Part shown: one piece after another, positions 1-5,757 of the stretch
Layout of the letters: each line of letters begins with the position of its first letter
Position numbering within the stretch: the first letter of the stretch is position 1
Assembly (NCBI GenBank): GCA_001829505.1
Contig: MIBK01000028.1
Location: forward strand, 1-14,119
Direction of reading: 5' to 3'
DNA length: 14,119 bases
From: Spirochaetes bacterium RBG_16_67_19
Lineage (GTDB): Bacteria > Spirochaetota > Spirochaetia > SZUA-6 > DRHE01
Notes under the pieces: model-generated
Databases searched by the model: none
What the model saw: only the letters and a program-made list of their open reading frames with translations
Told to the model about the DNA's origin: nothing
Program-made: the position numbers and the translations under genes

Positions 1-789
1 GGCTGCGGCTCCTGCCACATGTGCATCCAGGGATTCAACCAGCTCTGCCCGACCTATGAAGCGTTCGGCATCAGCATCGACGGGGGATTTGCGCAATACC
101 TGCGCATCCCTGCCGGGGCCATCGGCAACGTGGTGCGGATACCCGCTCAGGTGAGCTATCGGGAGGCTGCGCTGATCGAGCCGCTCTCCTGTGTGTACAA
201 TGCCTACGAGGCCCACAAGACGGTCCCCGGCGACACGGTCCTGATCATCGGCGCGGGGCCCATCGGGGCCCTGCATGCCCTGCTGAACAAGAGGGCCGGC
301 GGGCGGGTGATCGTCGCGGACCTTTCCGCCGCTCGCCTCGCCGCAGTGAGCAAGTATGGGGTGGACTGCGTCATCCATTCTTCCGAAGTCGATCTGAAAA
401 CCGAGATCAGCAGGATCACCTCCGGCAGGGGCGCCGACGTGGTCATCACGGCCTGCTCCGTCCCGGAGATGCAGGCACTCGCCCTGGAGCTGGCCGGCTG
501 CCACGGGCGGGTTTGCCTGTTCGGGGGCCTGCCGCAGGGAAAAGAGATCGTGGCCTTGAATACGAACCTCATCCATTACAAGGAGCTTTTCGTCACCGCC
601 ACGACGGGTTCGAGCATGCTGGATTTTCACAACGCCGCAAGAATACTCGCTGCCGGCAACTTCGAGATCGCCTCCCTGGTCACCCGGATCTTCCCCGTGG
701 AGGAGACGGTTGCCGCCTTTGAGTACGCGGCGAAAGGACTGGGCCTGAAGGCCATGTTGGCCCCCGACGGACTGGAGGACTTGGCATAA
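1..789 (+). CDS. Zn-dependent medium-chain alcohol/polyol dehydrogenase (5' end missing)
   Basis: The reading frame is open from base 1, so the gene starts outside the window; 262 residues are present and roughly the first 90-100 are missing. The first visible residues carry four cysteines spaced C-x2-C-x2-C-x7-C (visible residues 2, 5, 8, 16), the structural-zinc lobe of the sorbitol/threonine dehydrogenase branch of the MDR superfamily. The LIEPLSC segment supplies the conserved Glu near the catalytic zinc; the catalytic Cys and His lie in the missing part. The Rossmann fold follows, with IGAGPIG, and VIVADLS ends the second strand in Asp, which suggests NAD rather than NADP. Known family role: reversible oxidation of a polyol or alcohol to a ketone or aldehyde. 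It is separated from the next operon by a regulatory gap, so it belongs to an upstream transcript, but it may act in the same pathway. The exact substrate cannot be read from the sequence. Confidence 0.9.
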   Translation, partial: GCGSCHMCIQGFNQLCPTYEAFGISIDGGFAQYLRIPAGAIGNVVRIPAQVSYREAALIEPLSCVYNAYEAHKTVPGDTVLIIGAGPIGALHALLNKRAGGRVIVADLSAARLAAVSKYGVDCVIHSSEVDLKTEISRITSGRGADVVITACSVPEMQALALELAGCHGRVCLFGGLPQGKEIVALNTNLIHYKELFVTATTGSSMLDFHNAARILAAGNFEIASLVTRIFPVEETVAAFEYAAKGLGLKAMLAPDGLEDLA

Positions 790-800
790 GGGACTCAAGA

Positions 801-819
801 GTGTCACCATATTATACAC
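801..819. promoter_or_regulatory. Distal upstream activator site of the transketolase operon (imperfect)
   Basis: A 19-bp site reads GTGTCAC-CATAT-TATACAC. The right half-site TATACAC is identical to that of the perfect palindrome at 8969-8987; the left half keeps only GTGT. It sits exactly 31 bp before the site at 832-850. By analogy with NtrC-class enhancers it is inferred to be the weaker of two tandem activator binding sites. Confidence 0.55.
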
Positions 820-831
820 GGGCAATGTGAG

Positions 832-850
832 TTGTATAAGAATTATACAT
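832..850. promoter_or_regulatory. Proximal upstream activator site of the transketolase operon
   Basis: The site reads TTGTATA-AGAAT-TATACAT. TGTATA and TATACA are perfect reverse complements around a 5-bp spacer, the same form as the site at 8969-8987. Its centre (841) is about 95 bp upstream of the -24 GG of the sigma-54 promoter at 935-950. It is inferred to bind the NtrC-type regulator encoded at 8935-7601. Confidence 0.7.
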
Positions 851-934
851 AGTATGGCGAAGGAAGGATCTTTCGCATTATTTTTATGTAACTCTTTATG
901 GCATAAATACTAATAACTCTGCCCAGACGCTCTT

Positions 935-950
935 TGGCACGTATTTTGCT
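935..950 (+). promoter_or_regulatory. Sigma-54 (-24/-12) promoter of the transketolase operon
   Basis: TGGCAC-GTATT-TTGCT matches the sigma-54 consensus TGGCACG-N4-TTGCW at every specified position, with GG at 936-937 and GC at 948-949. Standard spacing puts transcription start near 961, only about 2 nt before the GTG start codon at 963. The element lies 70-135 bp downstream of two palindromic activator sites, as expected for an enhancer-dependent promoter. No convincing IHF site was seen in the AT-rich stretch between them. Confidence 0.88.
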
Positions 951-962
951 TAGAACTGATGC

Positions 963-1799
963 GTGGCATATCACTCCGAGGAATCGATTCGGAATCTGGA
1001 AAAGATCGCGCGCGGGCTGCGGCTGAAGTCTCTGGAAATGATTTGCCGCCGGGGGGCAGGGCATCCCGGCGGCTGCCTTTCGGCGGCAGACATCATTGCG
1101 GCTCTGTATTTTCATAAGCTTCGCGTCGATCCGGCTCGTCCTCAAGACCCTGACCGGGACCGCTTCATACTCAGCAAGGGGCATGCCAGCGCCGTGCTGT
1201 ATGCAGCCCTGGCGGAACGCGGCTTTTTCCCCAAGGACGACTTGCAGGATTGGGGCAAGTTGGATTGCCATCTGCAGGGCCACCCGGAGCGGCTGAAGAC
1301 CCCGGGGGTGGATATGACCACCGGGCTCTTAGGGCACGGGGTCAATGTGGGCGCCGGCCTAGCGCTCGCCGCCCGGCTTAACAGGAAGACTTACCGCACC
1401 TATGTGCTCCTGGGCGACGGCGAATGCCAGGCCGGAATCGTCTGGGAAGGCGCCATGACCGCCGCCAAGTTCAGGCTGGCCAACCTGACCTTGATCCTGG
1501 ACAACAACGATGTGCAGTTGGACGGGTTCGTGCACGACATCATGCCACTCCAGCCCATTATCGACAAATGGAAGGCCTTCAACTTTGCGGTCCTGGAGAT
1601 CGACGGGCACAACTTGCGCCAGATCTTGGAGGCTTTGGACGAAGTCGAACATATCCACGATCGCAGCGCGATCATCGTGGCCTACACGGTCAAAGGCAAA
1701 GGAGTGAGTTTCATGGAGAATTCCCACGAATGGCATGGGGCGGTTCCCAGCGCCGAGCAGATGGCCCAGGCGCGCCAGGAACTGCTGGCGGGGGCTTAG
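963..1799 (+). CDS. Transketolase, N-terminal (TPP-binding) subunit
   Basis: This 278-residue protein is the pyrophosphate-binding half of a split transketolase. Visible motifs are GAGHPGG (31-37), SKGHAS (71-76), LGHG (123-126), and the TPP/Mg motif GDGE (151-154) running to NN (181-182), followed by KGKG (244-247) and WHG (257-259). Together with the next gene it would move a two-carbon ketol unit from a ketose to an aldose acceptor in the cytoplasm. GTG at 963 is the only start upstream of the homology, because an in-frame TGA lies at 957-959. There is no Shine-Dalgarno sequence and the predicted sigma-54 transcript begins about 2 nt earlier, so the mRNA may be leaderless or a non-standard codon such as ATT at 987 (after GAGGA) may be used. 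Split transketolases are common in archaea, anaerobes and dedicated carbohydrate clusters. The family is certain; the substrate is not. Confidence 0.95.
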   Translation: MAYHSEESIRNLEKIARGLRLKSLEMICRRGAGHPGGCLSAADIIAALYFHKLRVDPARPQDPDRDRFILSKGHASAVLYAALAERGFFPKDDLQDWGKLDCHLQGHPERLKTPGVDMTTGLLGHGVNVGAGLALAARLNRKTYRTYVLLGDGECQAGIVWEGAMTAAKFRLANLTLILDNNDVQLDGFVHDIMPLQPIIDKWKAFNFAVLEIDGHNLRQILEALDEVEHIHDRSAIIVAYTVKGKGVSFMENSHEWHGAVPSAEQMAQARQELLAGA

Positions 1800-1800
1800 A

Positions 1801-2727
1801 GTGCGAAAGGAACTCGGACAAGCCCTGAGCGAGTATGGATCCCGGAACCAGGACGTTGTGGTCTTGGATGCTGACGTTTCCAGCTCCACCATGACTCGGC
1901 TCTTCCAGCAGGCGCACCCTGATCGTTTCTTCAACGTGGGGATCGCCGAAGCGGGGATGGTCGATACGGCAGTTGGACTGGCCTTGGGAGGGAAGATCCC
2001 CTTCGCCAGCGCTTTCGCCGCCCTGCTGTGCTACCGGGCCCTGGAGCAGATCCGCACCTGCGTGGCCTACAACAACGCGAATGTCAAGCTTCTGGCCGGC
2101 TACGCCGGAGTGTCGGACTTCAAAGATGGGCCTACCCATCACTCCTTGTTCGACCTGGCCGTGATGCGAGCCATGCCGAACATGGCGGTGGTGGTCCCGG
2201 CGGATGGGCCGGAACTGATGGCTCTGATCCCGGAGGTGGCCGAATACCGGGGACCTGTTTATCTAAGGATAAGCCGGGCCGAGATGCCTCGCTTGTTCGG
2301 CGAAAAGGACAAGGTGCGGATCGGCACCGGGCGCGTCCTCGAGGAAGGCCGAGATCTCACCTTGGCGACCACCGGCATAGTTCTGCATCGCGTGCTGGAG
2401 GCAAGGAGAATCCTGGGTCGCAAGGGCCTCTCGGCCCGGGTGGTGGAATTCCACACCCTCAAGCCCTTCGATGAGGCGCTGGCCTGCCGTTGCGCTCAAG
2501 AGACGGGGGCCCTGGTCACGGTGGAGGAGCACAACGTGATCGGCGGGCTGTATGGCGCGGTATGCGAAGCTCTCAGCCAACGCATCCCTGTGCCCGTGCT
2601 GCCTGTGGGCATCCAGGACCGCTACACGTGCACCGCTCCGGATCCGGAGAGTCTGTGGGACTACTGTGGGCTGCGGGCCGAGGACATTGCCTCGAGAGCG
2701 GAAGAGCTGATGCTTCTCAAACGCTGA
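1801..2727 (+). CDS. Transketolase, C-terminal (pyrimidine-binding) subunit
   Basis: This 308-residue partner of the preceding gene begins at GTG 1801, one base after the previous stop. The GGCGGGGG run at the end of the upstream gene serves as ribosome-binding site, and homology starts at this GTG (RKELGQALSEYG), so longer in-frame starts upstream are not used. The catalytic Glu that activates the TPP aminopyrimidine is E50 in FNVGIAEAGM. GPTHHS (110-115) and the Arg of YLRISRAE (154-161) lie where canonical transketolases bind the sugar phosphate. The C-terminal transketolase fold follows, with EFHTLKPFD (216-224) and VEEHN (241-245). The tight spacing implies translational coupling and a heteromeric enzyme. 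Because the acceptor-anion pocket looks intact, a phosphorylated or otherwise anionic (for example sulfonated) substrate is plausible. Confidence 0.95.
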   Translation: MRKELGQALSEYGSRNQDVVVLDADVSSSTMTRLFQQAHPDRFFNVGIAEAGMVDTAVGLALGGKIPFASAFAALLCYRALEQIRTCVAYNNANVKLLAGYAGVSDFKDGPTHHSLFDLAVMRAMPNMAVVVPADGPELMALIPEVAEYRGPVYLRISRAEMPRLFGEKDKVRIGTGRVLEEGRDLTLATTGIVLHRVLEARRILGRKGLSARVVEFHTLKPFDEALACRCAQETGALVTVEEHNVIGGLYGAVCEALSQRIPVPVLPVGIQDRYTCTAPDPESLWDYCGLRAEDIASRAEELMLLKR

Positions 2728-2747
2728 AGAGCCCGGGAGGTGCAGGA

Positions 2748-4145
2748 ATGATTTCCACGAGGAAACCGAGAATCGGCTTGCTCGGCCTGATGCATGGGCT
2801 GTATGACAAGTCACAACCCGATCTGCCTGCGGAGCAGGAGGGCTTCGCGCGCGCATTGGCGGACCGGTTGAAGGATGAAGCCGTGGTGGATTTCCCTGGG
2901 GCAGCCAAGGACAGGGGACTCATCGAGAAGTACGTCAAATACTTCAATGAAAAAGAATATGACGGGATTATGGTGGTGAATCTCTTGTACAGCCCCGGCA
3001 TGAGAGTCGTTCAGGCACTCCAGAAGAATACGCTTCCGCTGCTATTGGCCAATGTCCAGCCGCTTCCAGGGGTGACGAAGGAGTGGAACTGGAGGTTGCT
3101 CACCACCAACCAGGGCATTCACGGCATCCAGGACACGGCCAATATGATCGCGCGCGCTGGCTTGCACCCCACCATCGTAACCGAGGATTGGGAAAGCGGA
3201 GCCTTCAAGTTCATCTTCGCCGATTGGGCCATGGCCGCTAGCGCCTTCCAGCGATTGAAGGGAATGAAGGTGGCGATCTTCGGCAGGATGCCCGATATGG
3301 GGGATATTCTGGGCGACGACGCCGCTTTCTACAGGAAACTAGGGCTCGAAGTCAACCACGAGACCATCGGGGCGGTCTACCGGTTGATGGAAGGTTTGAG
3401 CCCGAAAGAAATCGATATGCAGGTGGCGGAGGACAGAAGGAACTTCGCCGTAGACGCCCAGCTATCGGCCGAAAGCCATCGCTACGCCGCTGCGCTGCAG
3501 CTGGCCTTCGAGAAGTTCATGCAGGAAAGAGGCTATTCGGGTTTCACCGCTTTCTTCAACATCTTCAAGGAGGATGGGCGCTTCAAGCAGCTACCGATCC
3601 TGGGAGCTTCCAATCTCCTGGCCAAGGGCTTTGGTTATGCAGCCGAGGGCGACACGAATGTGCTGGCGCTGACGGTTATCGGCCACTTGCTGGTCGGCAA
3701 TCCTCACTTCACCGAGATGTATTCTCTCGATTTCGGAAGAGACGCCGCGCTCCTGAGCCATATGGGAGAAGGAAACTGGAAGGTCGCCCGCAAGGACAGG
3801 CCGATCAGGCTGATCGATCGGCCCCTGGACATAGGAGAACGCGACAATCCGCCTACTCCCGTCTACAGCGCTCAACCCGGGCGGGCGACATTGCTTTCCC
3901 TGGTGGCGGTCCAGGGGGAGATGTACCGTCTGGTGGTTTCGCAAGGGACCATCCTCGATAGCGAGGAGATTCCCGGAATACCGATGAACTATTCCTTCTT
4001 CAAGCCCGATTCCGGAATCCGCAAGAGCATGAATACCTGGTTGGAATGCGGTGGCACTCATCATCAGGTGCTGTTTTTGGGAGATCAGGCGCGAAGGTTC
4101 AAGGTGCTGTGTGACATCGCCCGGATCGAATACGTCGAGGCCTGA
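2748..4145 (+). CDS. L-arabinose/L-fucose isomerase family sugar isomerase
   Basis: This 465-residue protein has the three-domain architecture and length (about 470-500) of the AraA/FucI family. All four Mn-binding positions of E. coli L-arabinose isomerase can be matched by eye: E300 in AAEGD, E323 in FTEMYS, H338 in LSHMGEGN, and H438 or H439 in GGTHH. It should therefore be an active metal-dependent aldose-ketose isomerase. GGGAGG lies about 8 nt before ATG 2748; a longer in-frame extension to 2490 overlaps the transketolase gene and is rejected. Overall similarity to true AraA looks modest outside the motifs, so the substrate need not be arabinose. As the only aldose-ketose isomerase beside a transketolase and with no kinase nearby, it may convert the incoming sugar to the ketose that the transketolase uses. 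Members of this family are, as I recall, also used as sulfoquinovose isomerases in some sulfoglycolytic operons. Confidence 0.88.
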   Translation: MISTRKPRIGLLGLMHGLYDKSQPDLPAEQEGFARALADRLKDEAVVDFPGAAKDRGLIEKYVKYFNEKEYDGIMVVNLLYSPGMRVVQALQKNTLPLLLANVQPLPGVTKEWNWRLLTTNQGIHGIQDTANMIARAGLHPTIVTEDWESGAFKFIFADWAMAASAFQRLKGMKVAIFGRMPDMGDILGDDAAFYRKLGLEVNHETIGAVYRLMEGLSPKEIDMQVAEDRRNFAVDAQLSAESHRYAAALQLAFEKFMQERGYSGFTAFFNIFKEDGRFKQLPILGASNLLAKGFGYAAEGDTNVLALTVIGHLLVGNPHFTEMYSLDFGRDAALLSHMGEGNWKVARKDRPIRLIDRPLDIGERDNPPTPVYSAQPGRATLLSLVAVQGEMYRLVVSQGTILDSEEIPGIPMNYSFFKPDSGIRKSMNTWLECGGTHHQVLFLGDQARRFKVLCDIARIEYVEA

Positions 4146-4148
4146 AAA

Positions 4149-4775
4149 ATGCGGATCGCGGTGGTGAATGAAGCCAGTGCCGCAGACAGGAACGGCGACA
4201 TCCTGGCGGCCCTGAAGGACAGGGGCCATCAGATCATCAATGCCGGGATGACCAAGAGTGGTACCAAACCGGAGCTGCTCTACATCCACACCGGTCTGAT
4301 TACCGCCATCCTGCTCAATCTCGGCCGGGTGGATTTCGTGGTTGGCGGCTGCGGGACAGGTCAGGGCTACCTGAACGCGGCCATGCAGTATCCGGGGATT
4401 GTCTGCGGCCACATCCTGGACGCCCTGGACGCTTGGCTGTTCGCCCAGATCAACGGCGGCAACTGCATTGCTTTGGCCTTGAACCAGGGTTACGGCTGGG
4501 CGGCGAACGTGAACCTCCGCTTCATTTTCGATCAGCTTTTCAGCGTGGAGAGGGGGGGCGGGTACCCGGCGCATCGCAAGGAAGCGCAGCGAGAGGCCCG
4601 CTTGCTGCTGGAAAGGATATCGGCCCTGGCGCACCGGCCCTTCGCTGAGATCATTGCCGCCTGCCCCGACGAACTAATCCACCCTGTATTGGCTTATCCC
4701 GGGATATGGGAGCTGATCGACGTGGAATCCATTGCCGATTCACAGCTGAAGGACGCCTTTTGTAGAAGGAGGTGA
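4149..4775 (+). CDS. RpiB/LacA/LacB family sugar isomerase with C-terminal extension
   Basis: The 208-residue product carries the RpiB hallmark GGCGTGQGYLNAA, in which C68 aligns with the catalytic Cys, followed by the ribulose-isomerase-like core GIVCGHILDALDAWLF and GNCIALAL. RpiB proteins are usually about 150 residues; this one continues about 55-60 residues with a charged helical tail (140-208). The start ATG 4149 follows the previous stop by 3 nt, and GAGG about 8 nt upstream inside the preceding gene is a reasonable ribosome-binding site. Known members isomerise ribose-5-P/ribulose-5-P, galactose-6-P/tagatose-6-P, tetrulose phosphates, or (as I recall) 4-deoxy-4-sulfoerythrose. Behind a split transketolase, the likely job is to turn the shortened aldose product into a ketose so that it can donate again to the transketolase. 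The exact substrate is inference. Confidence 0.87.
   Translation: MRIAVVNEASAADRNGDILAALKDRGHQIINAGMTKSGTKPELLYIHTGLITAILLNLGRVDFVVGGCGTGQGYLNAAMQYPGIVCGHILDALDAWLFAQINGGNCIALALNQGYGWAANVNLRFIFDQLFSVERGGGYPAHRKEAQREARLLLERISALAHRPFAEIIAACPDELIHPVLAYPGIWELIDVESIADSQLKDAFCRRR
4766..4775 (+). promoter_or_regulatory. Near-perfect Shine-Dalgarno that decides the start of the Gfo/Idh gene
   Basis: AAGGAGGTGA complements the 16S rRNA tail over 10 bases. It ends at the stop codon of the upstream gene, and its AGGAGG core is 8 nt before GTG 4781. The in-frame GTG at 4772 lies inside this Shine-Dalgarno sequence, so 4781 is the preferred start. Confidence 0.8.
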
Positions 4776-4780
4776 GAACT

Positions 4781-5752
4781 GTGTCTGAGAAGCCTATCGG
4801 AATTGCCTTCATCGGCGCGGGAGAGGTCTCGTTGCTGCACCACAAGGCGCTCAAGGCCATCCCCGGAGCGCGGCTGGTGGGGTTGTGGAACCGCACGGCC
4901 AAGCTGGCGACCGAACGGGCAGCGGCGTACGGCTGCAAGCGATATGACACGCCGGAACAGCTCGTGGCTGACCCGGAGGTGCAGGCGGTATTCGTTATGA
5001 CGAACCTCGAAACGCACCTTCAGTTCGTGAAACTGGCGCTGGAGGCGGGCAAGCAGGTGCTGGTCGAGAAGCCGCTGGGGTCGACGGTGGCCGAAATCGA
5101 GGAAATGAAGTCCACGGCCCAGCGCTGCGGCCGGATTTGCGTTCCTGGGCACAACATGATCCACGAGGACAGCCTGGCCCGGGCCCACGAACTGATAAAG
5201 ACCGGCAATATTGGAAAGGTCGTTTCCTGCTATGTGATGTACAATATACACCACTCCGAGGAACGCGCCTCGACCCTGCCCGGCATGGTCCGTCATATCC
5301 TGACGCATAACCTGTACACGATGATCTATCTGGTCGGGCGGCCGACCCGCGTCACCGCGCTCAAGGCGACGCGGCACTACCAGAAGCTGACGAAAGAGGA
5401 CCTCGCCATGTGCCTACTGGAGCTGGAGAATGGCGGCCTGGCCCACCTGTGCGCCTCCTTCGCTGCGGACGACCTTGCCGCCGACCCATGGACCTTCCTG
5501 GTCAAGGTGATCGGCACGGCGGGCACCGTGCGCTACACCTATCAGGATTGGGTGGAAGTCAAGAAGGGCATTTCCCATTCGCATACCTATACCGCCTACC
5601 AGCAAACCATCACCAATGAGGACCGTTACTTCGTGGAGGTCTGCCTGAAGGGCGGCGCGCCGCGCTCCTCCCTGGAGGACGCCATCGCCGCACAGAAGAC
5701 GGTCGAAGCGGTCGAACGCTCCATCAGCAAAGGAATCACCGTCGAGATATAA
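4781..5752 (+). CDS. Gfo/Idh/MocA family NAD(P)-dependent oxidoreductase
   Basis: The 323-residue protein (starting MSEKPIGIAFIG) has an N-terminal Rossmann fold with IGAGE (11-15), the family EKP motif in VLVEKPLG (94-100), and a C-terminal alpha/beta substrate domain from about residue 125. In the usual GALLDLGIH-like motif, this protein reads MVRHILTH (169-176): the His (H176) aligns, but the common Asp is replaced by H172. Family members oxidise or reduce sugar hydroxyls, and some are NAD-dependent glycosidases (GH4-like chemistry, for example GH109 and the sulfoquinovosidase family GH188), so a glycoside-cleaving role is possible. It is last in the operon and converges on the sensor kinase gene with only 5 bp between the two stop codons and no visible terminator hairpin. 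The reaction and substrate are not determined by the sequence. Confidence 0.88.
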   Translation: MSEKPIGIAFIGAGEVSLLHHKALKAIPGARLVGLWNRTAKLATERAAAYGCKRYDTPEQLVADPEVQAVFVMTNLETHLQFVKLALEAGKQVLVEKPLGSTVAEIEEMKSTAQRCGRICVPGHNMIHEDSLARAHELIKTGNIGKVVSCYVMYNIHHSEERASTLPGMVRHILTHNLYTMIYLVGRPTRVTALKATRHYQKLTKEDLAMCLLELENGGLAHLCASFAADDLAADPWTFLVKVIGTAGTVRYTYQDWVEVKKGISHSHTYTAYQQTITNEDRYFVEVCLKGGAPRSSLEDAIAAQKTVEAVERSISKGITVEI

Positions 5753-5757
5753 ATCTC

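Noticed and set aside
856..875. GCGAA/TTCGC small inverted repeat
   Set aside because: The stem is only 5 bp with a 10-nt loop, lies upstream of the transcription start, and does not resemble the operator family.
851..934. Possible IHF bending site between the enhancer and the sigma-54 promoter
   Set aside because: The stretch is AT-rich, but no good match to WATCAR-N4-TTR was found on either strand.
2490..2747. N-terminal extension of the AraA-type isomerase frame
   Set aside because: It overlaps the end of the transketolase C subunit, and ATG 2748 has a good Shine-Dalgarno and begins the homologous region.
5233..5251. TATACAC half-site resembling the regulator operator
   Set aside because: It lies inside the Gfo/Idh coding region and the partner half (TGTGATG) does not match, so it is a single chance half-site.
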